Source: an uncultured Moraxella sp.
GTDB taxonomy: Bacteria > Pseudomonadota > Gammaproteobacteria > Pseudomonadales > Moraxellaceae
Assembly: GCA_937975585.1 (NCBI GenBank)
Contig: CALJUC010000020.1
Span: 1 to 22,865 of the forward strand
Direction: 5' to 3'
DNA: 22,865 bases
Shown: piece after piece, positions 7,603 to 14,840 of the stretch
How the letters are laid out: the number at the start of each line of letters is the position of its first letter
Position numbering within the stretch: position 1 is the stretch's first letter
Program-made: the position numbers and the translations under genes
Notes under the pieces: generated by a model
The model's database searches: none
What the model was told of the DNA's origin: nothing
The model's input: the letters and a program-made list of their open reading frames with translations, nothing else

Positions 7603-10098
7603 ATGTTGTATCCGACAGCCCATTCATTAAAATCTATCAAACCGCTAGTCATTGCGGTCTCTGGTTTACTGCTCGCGGCCTGTAGTAGCACCCCCACCAC
7701 ACAGACGAAAAGTGGCAGTACAGGTATGGTAAATTATCCAAAAGCCAGTGCCAGTAACACACAAGAGAGTGCAGCGCTGTTAGATGAAGATAGCTTAGAC
7801 GAATTGGAAGGTCTATTAGAAGCTACCGATATGACGATGGTAGAAAATAGCGCGCTATTGGTACAGCGTTACGGTAACCTGTGGGATCGTATGCGTGTCA
7901 ACTTTAAGATGAACGAAAACGTCTATGATGCCCGAATTGAGGCGCAAAAAAGCTGGTTTATCACACGTCAAGACTACCTAAATCGTCTAACCGCGCGTGC
8001 CAGCCGTTACTTATATCATACGGTGCGTGAAGCAGAACGTCGTAATATTCCAACTGAGTTGGCACTATTACCTGTGATTGAAAGCTCGTATGACCCAAAT
8101 GCTACCAGTAACGCAGCCGCAGCGGGTTTATGGCAGTTTATTCCAAGTACGGGTCGTATTTATGGTCTAAACCAAACCTCAACCTTTGATGGTCGCCGCG
8201 ATGTTATCGAATCGACGCGTGCCGCGTATGACTTTTTGACCTCATTATATAACCAGTTCGGTAGTTGGGAGTTGGCATTAGCCTCATATAATGCCGGACC
8301 GGGTCGTATCCAATCAGCGATTAACTATAATAAAGCGCGCGGTTTACCAACCGACTATTGGTCATTAAGTTTACCGACCGAAACCATGAACTATGTACCG
8401 CGTTTTATGGCGGTTGCACAGATTGTTAAGAATCCTAATAGCTATGGTGTGTCATTGCCCGCGATTGCCAATCGTCAACACTTTCGCAGTGTACCGGCCA
8501 ATGTTGGCGTAAGCTTATATGATGTGAGTAATTTAACTGGTGTCGGTTATGATGAATTGCGCGCATTAAATCCAGCCTTAACCACAGGTGCCATTGACAC
8601 AGCAGGCCCAAGCCGAATCTTGATTCCTAATGATGTTAATGTGACGATTGATAGAAAAATCAGTCAGTTAACGGGCAATGGCTATATGAGTTCGCCAACT
8701 TATACCGCGAATACGGTCTATCCGAAAACATCCGTACCGACGACCACGACCACAACCAAGCCAGGCGCGTTACCAAGCTCAAGTGCTGATTTGGCTGCGA
8801 TGGCCAATAGTATGGTCAAAAATCAGACTACGACCTATGTGGCACCTGCCGTGACGCCAAGCGTGCCAACGGTGATTAATAAAGAGCCACCGCTTACTGC
8901 CGCTGAACAGCGTAGCGTGACCGCAGAGATGCAATCGGCGAATAACTTGCCTACCACGTCAGTGCGAGTGACGCCAAACAATACCATTGTGCAAGAACCA
9001 CCGCTCAGCCCTGCAGAGCGTGAATTAATTGCCAAGCAAATTGAGCAAACCACACCACAAGTACAGCAAGCGATTAATCCAGCCGATGGTAACATTAACT
9101 TGAATGCAATCCAAACACAGCAGTCCGTGTTAGAAGCCAAAGGTGAAACCAAAAAACTGACGTATGAAGAGCCGCCTGTCGTCATTCCACCGGCGAGCAA
9201 AAACGCGACCAGTAAACCTGTGGTCACCACACCGACCGTTGTGAAAAAGCCACGCCCGACTGGCACTCGTACTATCTATCGCGTTAAGCGTGGCGATACC
9301 TTAGCGAACATCGCTGCTCGTATGGGTGTGAACTGGCGCGACATTGCTGAATGGAACCAAATCGAGCCAAACAGTGCATTGTTAGCCGGTTCGACTTTAT
9401 ACCTTTATGATGCTAAGCCGATTGCTGAGCCTAAGCCAGTCGAACGCGCCACACGTCCCGATAGTTATCGTGTACAAGCGGGCGATACCTTAACTGACAT
9501 CGCGAACAAATTTAATCTTAGTCTGTCAGAGTTGGCAAAATATAATAACTTGCCAGTGAACTACTCAGTGAGAACAGGCCAAAACTTATGGTTGATTCCA
9601 GATAAGATGTCAGCCGCTAGCAAACCGGCAGCAAGCAATTATCGTAAACCGACCAGCCAAGTGAATACCAGTAAATATACTGTACGCTCAGGGGATACCT
9701 TATTGGGTATCGCGGATAAACTGAATGTTTCAGCGCAAGACATTGCCGAGTTAAATGACTTTAATACCGATTATCGCGTGCAATTGGGTCAAACCATTCT
9801 TGTCCCGACCACTAAGGCTCAAACCAATTATTTCTTGGCGGGCAAGTCCGTTAGCCATACGGTACAACCTGGTGAAAGCTTGGGTAGTATTGCCAATGAT
9901 TACAATATCAGTCTAAGTGAATTGGCCAAAGCTAACTATCTCAAACCAACCGCTGGCTTGATTGTTAATCAAAAATTGGTCATTCCTCAAGCGGGTGCTG
10001 CTGCGTCTACGCCTAAAGCTGCACCGACAAAAACCACATCAGCCAAAGTAACAAGTGTGCGCGATGACAACGACCAAAAAACAGCCGTGAGCAAATAG
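7603..10098 (+). CDS. mltD: MltD-type membrane-bound lytic transglycosylase with LysM repeats
   Basis: This is a murein-cleaving lipoprotein that acts on the glycan backbone of peptidoglycan and forms 1,6-anhydromuramyl ends. The signal peptide has lipobox LAAC with Cys27. An SLT (GH23) domain covers about 145-245: the catalytic Glu160 sits in LPVIESSYDP, followed by SNAAAAGLWQFIPSTGRIYG and LASYNAGPGRI. After a degenerate LysM-like segment (about 293-345) and a long Pro/Thr linker, four LysM modules lie at about 558-605, 621-668, 691-738 and 751-798; these bind peptidoglycan. The ATG at 7603 has AGGAAG 4 bases upstream. The frame stops at TAG 10096-10098, but the same frame continues for 101 further codons encoding two more LysM modules up to 10404. 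The gene therefore appears cut by one nonsense codon, or is read through. The catalytic part is intact. Confidence 0.92.
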   Translation: MLYPTAHSLKSIKPLVIAVSGLLLAACSSTPTTQTKSGSTGMVNYPKASASNTQESAALLDEDSLDELEGLLEATDMTMVENSALLVQRYGNLWDRMRVNFKMNENVYDARIEAQKSWFITRQDYLNRLTARASRYLYHTVREAERRNIPTELALLPVIESSYDPNATSNAAAAGLWQFIPSTGRIYGLNQTSTFDGRRDVIESTRAAYDFLTSLYNQFGSWELALASYNAGPGRIQSAINYNKARGLPTDYWSLSLPTETMNYVPRFMAVAQIVKNPNSYGVSLPAIANRQHFRSVPANVGVSLYDVSNLTGVGYDELRALNPALTTGAIDTAGPSRILIPNDVNVTIDRKISQLTGNGYMSSPTYTANTVYPKTSVPTTTTTTKPGALPSSSADLAAMANSMVKNQTTTYVAPAVTPSVPTVINKEPPLTAAEQRSVTAEMQSANNLPTTSVRVTPNNTIVQEPPLSPAERELIAKQIEQTTPQVQQAINPADGNINLNAIQTQQSVLEAKGETKKLTYEEPPVVIPPASKNATSKPVVTTPTVVKKPRPTGTRTIYRVKRGDTLANIAARMGVNWRDIAEWNQIEPNSALLAGSTLYLYDAKPIAEPKPVERATRPDSYRVQAGDTLTDIANKFNLSLSELAKYNNLPVNYSVRTGQNLWLIPDKMSAASKPAASNYRKPTSQVNTSKYTVRSGDTLLGIADKLNVSAQDIAELNDFNTDYRVQLGQTILVPTTKAQTNYFLAGKSVSHTVQPGESLGSIANDYNISLSELAKANYLKPTAGLIVNQKLVIPQAGAAASTPKAAPTKTTSAKVTSVRDDNDQKTAVSK

Positions 10099-10404
10099 CG
10101 TGGTGCCACAGAAACCTATCAGGTAAAAGCGGGTGAGGGCTTAATTAATTTAGCAGCGCGTTACAATATGAGCCCAAGTGACTTAGCCGCACTGAATAAC
10201 CTAAAACCGAATGCCAACCTATTATTAGGTCAACGTATCAAGGTGCCGAAGATGACCACGACTTACAAAGTCAAGTCGGGTGACTCATTGACCAACTTGG
10301 CAAGAAAATATGGCATGAGCAACAAAGAATTGGCAGAGATGAATGATATCAGCCCATTAGCAGACTTGCGTATCGGCCAGACGATAAAAGTGCCGAATCG
10401 TTAA
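10099..10404 (+). pseudogene. mltD: In-frame C-terminal remnant of mltD: two LysM modules beyond a TAG codon
   Basis: Directly after TAG 10096-10098, and in the same frame as mltD, 101 sense codons run to a TAA. They encode two complete LysM modules: TETYQVKAGEGLINLAARYN continuing to LLLGQRIKVPK, and TTYKVKSGDSLTNLARKYG continuing to LRIGQTIKVPNR. The first module begins before the first ATG (10168), so the segment is not a free gene: it has no start codon ahead of the domain, no ribosome site and no signal peptide. The gene's terminator lies 19 bases after 10404, not after the TAG. A single base change such as CAG to TAG would account for it. Confidence 0.85.
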
Positions 10405-10422
10405 TTCAGTTCTCCCTATTAG

Positions 10423-10458
10423 AAAACCCTTGGCAGCCGCAACTTCCAAGGGTTTTTT
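10423..10458 (+). terminator. Intrinsic terminator after mltD
   Basis: AAAACCCTTGG (10423-10433) pairs perfectly with CCAAGGGTTTT (10446-10456), followed by more T. It is 19 bases past the distal TAA at 10404 and more than 320 bases past the internal TAG. Confidence 0.9.
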
Positions 10459-10481
10459 GTTATAGGATTAAGTATCGTTAA

Positions 10482-10515
10482 TAAAAAACGCATCCATAAA
10501 ATACATGGATGCGTT
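10482..10515 (-). terminator. Intrinsic terminator after the HU gene
   Basis: A perfect 11-bp stem (10487-10497 with 10505-10515; AACGCATCCAT and its complement) has a 7-base loop. On the minus strand it is followed by TTTTTTAT. It ends the HU transcript and converges with the mltD terminator. Confidence 0.88.
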
Positions 10516-10583
10516 CTTGTTCTACTTATTACAATCAATGTGTCAACTATTAGCGTATTAACACTGACTCATAAGCATACTAA

Positions 10584-10889
10584 TTATTTCTTTTTAGCTT
10601 GGCCTTTGCTAGCTTGGGTGTTAACCATGTCTTTTAAGCCTTTACCTGCTTTGAAGCTAGGTACTTTGCTAGCTGGAATTTGGATTTCTTCTTTGGTTTG
10701 TGGGTTGCGGCCAGTACGCGCTTGACGCTCTTTTACGCTAAAAGTACCAAAACCTACCAATGAAACGGTGTCATTAGTCGCCATGGCTTCACCGATAGTA
10801 GCGATAAAAGCATTTAGTGCTTCAGTCGCTTGTGCTTTGGTTAATCCACTTTTGGTTGCGATGCTATCAACTAATTCTGATTTATTCAT
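10584..10889 (-). CDS. hupB: DNA-binding protein HU
   Basis: This 101-residue histone-like protein has the full HU pattern: MNKSELVDSIA, VGFGTFSVKERQARTGRNPQT, and KVPSFKAGKGLKDMVN. HU binds and bends DNA without strong sequence preference as a dimer, using the arm around RTGRNPQT. A short Lys-rich tail (about 92-101) follows the usual 90-residue core. The ATG at 10889 is preceded by AAGGA at normal spacing; an earlier TTG in the same frame lies on this ribosome site and is not the start. The gene is monocistronic with its own terminator. The symbol hupB is by general similarity; hupA versus hupB cannot be separated from this alone. Confidence 0.95.
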   Translation of the reverse strand: MNKSELVDSIATKSGLTKAQATEALNAFIATIGEAMATNDTVSLVGFGTFSVKERQARTGRNPQTKEEIQIPASKVPSFKAGKGLKDMVNTQASKGQAKKK

Positions 10890-10934
10890 AATTGTGTCCT
10901 TCAAAAAAATTATTGGATTGGGTTAATAATGTCA

Positions 10935-10940
10935 ATTATA
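10935..10940 (-). promoter_or_regulatory. Candidate -10 element for the HU gene
   Basis: The minus strand carries a perfect TATAAT (10940-10935), about 46 bases before the HU start. A TTGGCA further up is spaced about 22 bases, which is too long, so the -35 is uncertain. Confidence 0.4.
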
Positions 10941-11497
10941 GGCATTAATGCGACTAAAAACCTGCCAAACACGCTATACAAGCGGCTTTGGCCTGTTATT
11001 ATGCCTCGATTATAAGTAAAGTTGTAGCCCTGCACAAGCATCAACGAAGATTTTTTCTTAGTTTGGGCCGCTAATTAACCAGTTTTTGCAAAATCGTTGT
11101 CAAAACTCACCAAATATTTACACTTTGTTGCAAACCTAGTAAGTATCAGGGCATCACGAGTATATTCAATATTAGATATAACAAATTGATGCGCTATATC
11201 GAATACAAGTCAAGTAATTTGTTTGACTAATAGGCCTATATATTACTGACTAAAATCGGCCAACTGACATCTAAAATTTGCTCAAAAAATTACGTTAATA
11301 TTTTTAAGTTGTTTTACTTTTTTGCTATTTTTTGCTGTTTTGACTGGTGGAAAGGTGTGGGGCAAGGTATGATTGTGACAATTTTAGATAGTAGGTTTTT
11401 GAAAGTAAAAAACACTAAAAATGTGTGAGTGACGTATTAGTTTTAGCACTTTAGACTTTATATTTATGACATTGTAGAACAATATTGGGGCGACCTT

Positions 11498-11553
11498 AGT
11501 AGGTAATGAAGATTACCTAGGATTGAGGATATAATTAATAGCATCGCCTACTA
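11498..11553 (+). promoter_or_regulatory. Candidate promoter with nested inverted repeats
   Basis: TATAAT at 11530-11535 faces the gene at 11638. Its -35 zone is occupied by the inverted repeat TAGGTAAT-GAAG-ATTACCTA (11500-11519). In addition TAGTAGG (11498-11504) is complementary to CCTACTA (11546-11552), so the two arms flank the -10. An operator or a leader structure is possible; function is inferred. Confidence 0.35.
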
Positions 11554-11637
11554 TACTTGTTGTTGGGATTTTCACTAATAAAAGAAAGTTGACCAATAAA
11601 GGGTAGGTAGCGTAGAGCGCTTAATAAGAGATAGACG

Positions 11638-12306
11638 ATGACACAACCAACCGACAATAATACTTTACCCCAAAATACGCTGTCACAAACAGCCTTGAAT
11701 GTGATACTGGTGGTAATTGAAACCTTACTGACATTATTGTTACGCTTTGATGGGCAGTTACGGCAATTGGCTTATCCATTGGCACAAGACAATACTGTGG
11801 TCTGTATTCGTTCATATGTGCCGCATGTGACTTTCTATGCCACATTCACCGTGAATGGAATCTTGTTAGACAGTGAGTTGCAGCCAAGTCAACAAGTCGA
11901 TGTCACGATTAATGGATTTACTTGGCAAATTGCGCAAGCCGTTTTTACTCATAAATCAAGTGTTATTGAACAACTCCAAATCCGCGGTGAGTTGGATAAA
12001 GTCGCTCAAGTAAAAGCCTTTTTATTAGCGATTGGTGTGACCCAAGTTGTAGAAAATCTTAAAGCCTCAGTGATAGGTAGTAAGTCTGAAAAAGACGATA
12101 AAGAAAAAGAGCCCAAAACCACCTCAGCACAATATCGTGAACGTATCAGCGAACAACAGACCCAAATTAATAAATTGACCATTGCACAAACTGAGTTTGA
12201 CACGCATTTGGCACAGCTAAAAAGCCAAAATAAATTGTTGAAAATCAGCTTGGGCATTGCGGTGATATTATGTATCATCTGCGTGGTGGGTTGGATTATC
12301 AAATAA
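11638..12306 (+). CDS. Unknown protein, C-terminally anchored, possibly SCP2/UbiJ-like
   Basis: I do not firmly recognise this 222-residue protein. Residues 18-36 are hydrophobic (LNVILVVIETLLTLLLRF). Residues about 40-135 form a compact domain with the pattern of an SCP2-like lipid-binding fold: a leading amphipathic helix, several strands, VDVTINGFTWQIAQAV, and SVIEQLQIRGELDKVAQVKAFL, which recalls the 'L-x-I-x-G-x' strand of UbiJ. A charged linker (about 148-162) and a probable coiled coil (about 163-200) lead to a C-terminal membrane helix (202-220) with a very short tail. The UbiJ relation is weak visual similarity only; no ubiE or ubiB lies nearby. The ribosome site is poor (AGAGATAGACG). 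The gene is transcribed towards iscR but is separated from it by a structured promoter region. Confidence 0.65.
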   Translation: MTQPTDNNTLPQNTLSQTALNVILVVIETLLTLLLRFDGQLRQLAYPLAQDNTVVCIRSYVPHVTFYATFTVNGILLDSELQPSQQVDVTINGFTWQIAQAVFTHKSSVIEQLQIRGELDKVAQVKAFLLAIGVTQVVENLKASVIGSKSEKDDKEKEPKTTSAQYRERISEQQTQINKLTIAQTEFDTHLAQLKSQNKLLKISLGIAVILCIICVVGWIIK

Positions 12307-12335
12307 ACCGCTATTAACCTTATCTACTGTATTTA

Positions 12336-12385
12336 AATCCCGAGTAATTTAGTAAGAATTAATCTTGACTAAATAACTCGGGATT
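12336..12385. promoter_or_regulatory. Two abutting type 1 IscR-like binding sites forming a long inverted repeat
   Basis: Two 25-base blocks, 12336-12360 (minus orientation) and 12361-12385 (plus), each match the E. coli type 1 IscR consensus (ATASYYGACTRWWWYAGTCRRSTAT, from memory): the plus block at 19 of 25 positions, the other at 18 of 25. Each keeps the ACTAAAT core and ACTCGGGATT. As they face each other they form an 18-bp stem (12336-12353 with 12368-12385, one mismatch), so the same DNA could also act as a weak terminator for the upstream gene, but the T-tract is poor. The downstream block covers the -35 and spacer of the iscR promoter, consistent with [2Fe-2S]-IscR autorepression. 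Confidence 0.6.
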
Positions 12386-12394
12386 CTTTATAAT
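12365..12394 (+). promoter_or_regulatory. Sigma70 promoter of the isc operon
   Basis: TTGACT (12365-12370) and TATAAT (12389-12394) are separated by 18 bases, the best promoter match in the window. Transcription would start near 12401, giving a leader of about 115 bases. The -35 lies inside the putative IscR site. Confidence 0.75.
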
Positions 12395-12413
12395 AGGCTA
12401 TTACTACCCAAGC

Positions 12414-12459
12414 GCGACAGCTACCCGGCTTCATTGGACATGATGAATTTAGTTGTCGC
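12414..12459 (+). other. Possible hairpin in the iscR leader
   Basis: GCGACAGCT (12414-12422) pairs with AGTTGTCGC (12451-12459), with one G-U pair, around a 28-base loop that itself has a short TTCAT/ATGAA helix. It would form near the 5' end of the isc mRNA. A regulatory role is unproven. Confidence 0.3.
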
Positions 12460-12517
12460 TATCTAATAACAAGACAGCATTGGGTCATTACTTATATTTT
12501 TTAAAGTAGGAGTCGTT

Positions 12518-13120
12518 ATGCGATTGACAACACGTGGGCGTTATGCCGTGACGGCCTTGCTTGACTTGGCATTGCAAGATCAACAAACGCATCTGGCCGT
12601 GTCGCTGTCAGATATTGCAAAGCGTCAAGATATTTCTATTTCTTATCTCGAGCAATTATTTTCAAAATTGCGTAAACAGGGCTTAGTAATTAGTACTCGC
12701 GGTGCGTCAGGTGGTTATCATATTGCAAAACCACTTGACCAAATCAGTGTGATGAGTATCATTGCAGCCGTAGATGAGTCAGTTGACGCGCGGGCTTGTG
12801 AAGGTAAAGTTAACTGCCAAGATGGGGCGATGTGTTTGACCCATGCGCTATGGTCAGGTCTATCAGAACATATTGAGCAATATTTGTCACAAGTCACCTT
12901 AGCAGAATTGATTAACCAACGTGATATTCGTACCATTGCTGAACGTCAAATTATGATGGTTGAGCAGACAGAGTCGGATTTCACGGATAAATCAGAGCCA
13001 ACGCAGGACAGTGAGTCAGTCACCACAAGCCGCTCGCACCGTCAACCTACCAAAGCTCGACATCAAGAAACAACCACGATTACAACACCTTTAAATTCTG
13101 GGGAGAATTTGCCAGCATGA
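12518..13120 (+). CDS. iscR: Fe-S cluster-sensing transcription regulator IscR
   Basis: IscR is an Rrf2-family DNA-binding protein that holds a [2Fe-2S] cluster and in that form represses the isc operon. The N-terminal winged helix reads MRLTTRGRYAVTALLDLAL, with recognition region ISISYLEQLFSKLRKQGLV and GASGGYHIAK. The ligands Cys94, Cys100, Cys106 and His109 keep the E. coli spacing (C92, C98, C104, H107). After about residue 150 the protein carries a polar, low-complexity tail of roughly 45 residues, longer than in E. coli (162 residues), ending near LPA. GGAG precedes the ATG at 12518. The stop overlaps the iscS start by 4 bases (ATGA), so translation is coupled. Confidence 0.96.
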   Translation: MRLTTRGRYAVTALLDLALQDQQTHLAVSLSDIAKRQDISISYLEQLFSKLRKQGLVISTRGASGGYHIAKPLDQISVMSIIAAVDESVDARACEGKVNCQDGAMCLTHALWSGLSEHIEQYLSQVTLAELINQRDIRTIAERQIMMVEQTESDFTDKSEPTQDSESVTTSRSHRQPTKARHQETTTITTPLNSGENLPA

Positions 13121-14334
13121 GCCAGCTTACTTATCTAGACTACGCCGCCACCACACCGGTTGACAAAGATGTGGCCGAAAAAATGATGCATTACCTAACC
13201 TTTGATGGGGTATTTGGGAATCCAGCATCACGCTCGCATGGCTTTGGCTGGCAAGCGGAAGAAGCGGTTGAAACTGCACGTGAACAAATCGCTGATTTGG
13301 TGAATGCTGATCCACGCGAAATTGTATTCACGTCAGGTGCGACAGAGTCGAATAACTTAGCCATTAAAGGCGCAGCACAGTTTTATAGCGGTCGTGGCAA
13401 GCACATTATTACCAGTAAAATTGAGCATAAAGCCGTATTAGATGTGTGCCGCGAACTTGAGCAAGAAGGCTTTGAGATCACTTATCTTGAACCACAACAA
13501 GGCACGGGCCTAATCACGGTCGATATGGTGAAAGATGCCATTCGTGATGATACTATCTTAGTTAGCTTAATGATGGTTAATAACGAATTAGGTACGTTGA
13601 CTGATGTGGCCGCTATCGGTGAAGTGACTCGCGAAAAAGGCATTATCTTCCACGTTGATGCGGCACAAGCAGCGGGTAAAACCCCAATTGATTTGGAAAA
13701 AATGCAAATCGACTTGATGAGTTTCTCAGGTCATAAAGTCTATGGCCCAAAAGGTATCGGTGCATTATATGTGCGTCGTAAACCACGCGTACGCTTAAAG
13801 GCGCAAATGCATGGTGGTGGTCATGAGCGTGGTATGCGTTCAGGTACGTTAGCAACGCATCAAATCGTGGGCATGGGCGAGGCGTTTGCCATCGCTAAAG
13901 TCCGCATGGCAGAAGATGAAGCACGTATTGGTAATCTTCGCGACCGCTTGTGGAATGGCATTAACGATTTAGAAGAAGTCTACTTAAACGGTGACTTAGA
14001 ACATAGCATTCCAAACATCGTAAATATCAGCTTTAACTTTGTGGAAGGTGAAAGCTTAATGATGTCGCTTAAAGACTTTGCGGTATCATCGGGTTCAGCT
14101 TGTACGTCAGCGACACTTGAGCCATCGTATGTGTTGCGTGCGATTGGTTTACCAGATGAGTTGGCGCATAGCTCAATTCGCTTTAGTATGGGTCGTTATA
14201 CCACTGAAGAAGATATTGATAATGTTGTCGCCCAAGTACGTAATGCAGTCGAAAAATTGCGCTCATTGTCACCACTATGGGATATGTTCAAAGACGGTGT
14301 TGATTTAAGCAAAGTCGAATGGCAAGAGCACTAA
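13117..14334 (+). CDS. iscS: Cysteine desulfurase IscS
   Basis: The 405-residue PLP enzyme removes sulfur from L-cysteine, giving alanine and a persulfide that feeds IscU and tRNA-thiolation partners. Lys207 in SFSGHKVYGPKG is the Schiff-base residue. The mobile-loop cysteine is Cys329 in SSGSACTSATLEPSYVL. Both are one position from E. coli (K206, C328). Other family marks are TYLDYAATTP at the N-terminus, GATESNN, and the C-terminal WQEH-type tail used for contacts with IscU. The gene overlaps iscR by ATGA; a GGGGAG site lies 11 bases before the start within the iscR end. In E. coli this junction is a target of RyhB; no equivalent was looked for or seen here. iscU follows 26 bases later. 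Confidence 0.98.
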   Translation: MSQLTYLDYAATTPVDKDVAEKMMHYLTFDGVFGNPASRSHGFGWQAEEAVETAREQIADLVNADPREIVFTSGATESNNLAIKGAAQFYSGRGKHIITSKIEHKAVLDVCRELEQEGFEITYLEPQQGTGLITVDMVKDAIRDDTILVSLMMVNNELGTLTDVAAIGEVTREKGIIFHVDAAQAAGKTPIDLEKMQIDLMSFSGHKVYGPKGIGALYVRRKPRVRLKAQMHGGGHERGMRSGTLATHQIVGMGEAFAIAKVRMAEDEARIGNLRDRLWNGINDLEEVYLNGDLEHSIPNIVNISFNFVEGESLMMSLKDFAVSSGSACTSATLEPSYVLRAIGLPDELAHSSIRFSMGRYTTEEDIDNVVAQVRNAVEKLRSLSPLWDMFKDGVDLSKVEWQEH

Positions 14335-14360
14335 TATTAAAGGATTAACGGGAGTTAACT

Positions 14361-14744
14361 ATGGCATATTCAGATAAAGTAATTGATCACTACGAAAACC
14401 CACGTAACGTTGGCAACTTTGACAAAAATGCACCAAACGTTGGTACTGGTATGGTCGGTGCCCCAGCTTGTGGTGACGTGATGCGTTTACAAATCCAAGT
14501 CGGTGATGATGGCGTGATTCAAGACGCACGTTTCAAAACTTACGGCTGTGGTTCAGCAATTGCATCAAGCTCATTGGTAACTGAGTGGTTAAAAGGTAAA
14601 ACCCTTGACCAAGCTCGCGAAATCAAGAACAAAGACATTGCTGAAGAGTTGGCATTGCCACCAGTAAAAGTTCACTGCTCAGTATTGGCTGAAGATGCGA
14701 TTAAAGCTGCAATTGAAGATTATCAAACCAAATCGCAAGCCTAA
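14361..14744 (+). CDS. iscU: Fe-S cluster scaffold protein IscU
   Basis: The 127-residue scaffold on which [2Fe-2S] clusters are built from IscS sulfur and iron. All active residues are in the same positions as in E. coli: Cys37, Asp39, Cys63, His105 and Cys106. The HscA recognition motif LPPVK is at 99-103. GGGAG lies 6 bases before the ATG, one of the best ribosome sites of the operon, which fits the high demand for the scaffold. A 13-bp hairpin follows the gene at once, before iscA. Confidence 0.98.
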   Translation: MAYSDKVIDHYENPRNVGNFDKNAPNVGTGMVGAPACGDVMRLQIQVGDDGVIQDARFKTYGCGSAIASSSLVTEWLKGKTLDQAREIKNKDIAEELALPPVKVHCSVLAEDAIKAAIEDYQTKSQA

Positions 14745-14750
14745 GCAAAC

Positions 14751-14783
14751 ATACCATTTTATGCATTGGTCATAAAATGGTAT
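14751..14783 (+). other. Perfect intercistronic hairpin between iscU and iscA
   Basis: ATACCATTTTATG (14751-14763) and CATAAAATGGTAT (14771-14783) form a perfect 13-bp stem with loop CATTGGT, 7 bases after the iscU stop. There is no T-tract, so it is not a normal terminator. An mRNA processing or 3'-stabilising role for the iscR-S-U part is possible. Confidence 0.6.
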
Positions 14784-14840
14784 CTGCAATCCTATGGTGG
14801 CGAGTTTTTAGAGCATAATCAACGATTTAAAGGTAAAAGC

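Larger units (their letters stand above)
10890..11637. other. Long AT-rich intergenic region upstream of HU and the 222-residue gene
   Basis: This 750-base stretch separates two divergent genes and holds no convincing coding frame. Visible elements are the HU -10 (10935-10940), a T-rich tract with the direct repeat TTTTTTGCT (about 11318-11336), an inverted repeat at 11500-11519 and a TATAAT at 11530-11535. An unannotated small RNA is possible, but nothing in the sequence shows one directly. Confidence 0.45.

Noticed and set aside
8835..9266. 143-codon open frame on the minus strand
   Set aside because: It lies wholly inside the well-supported mltD linker, has no recognisable domain, and arises from the repetitive Pro/Thr codons of the linker.
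10168..10404. Separate small LysM gene starting at the ATG at 10168
   Set aside because: It is in frame with mltD, its first LysM module begins before this ATG, and there is no ribosome site or signal peptide. It is the cut-off end of mltD.
11369..11428. 19-codon frame with a GGGG-type ribosome site in the long intergenic region
   Set aside because: Too short, charged and unremarkable, with no conservation evidence; probably chance.
12006..12302. 98-codon open frame on the minus strand opposite the unknown gene
   Set aside because: No ribosome site or domain; it is the antisense of a frame with clear coiled-coil and membrane features.
14766..14840. Upstream extension of iscA to 14766
   Set aside because: The added residues run through the intercistronic hairpin, have no family match, and AAAGG supports the ATG at 14841.
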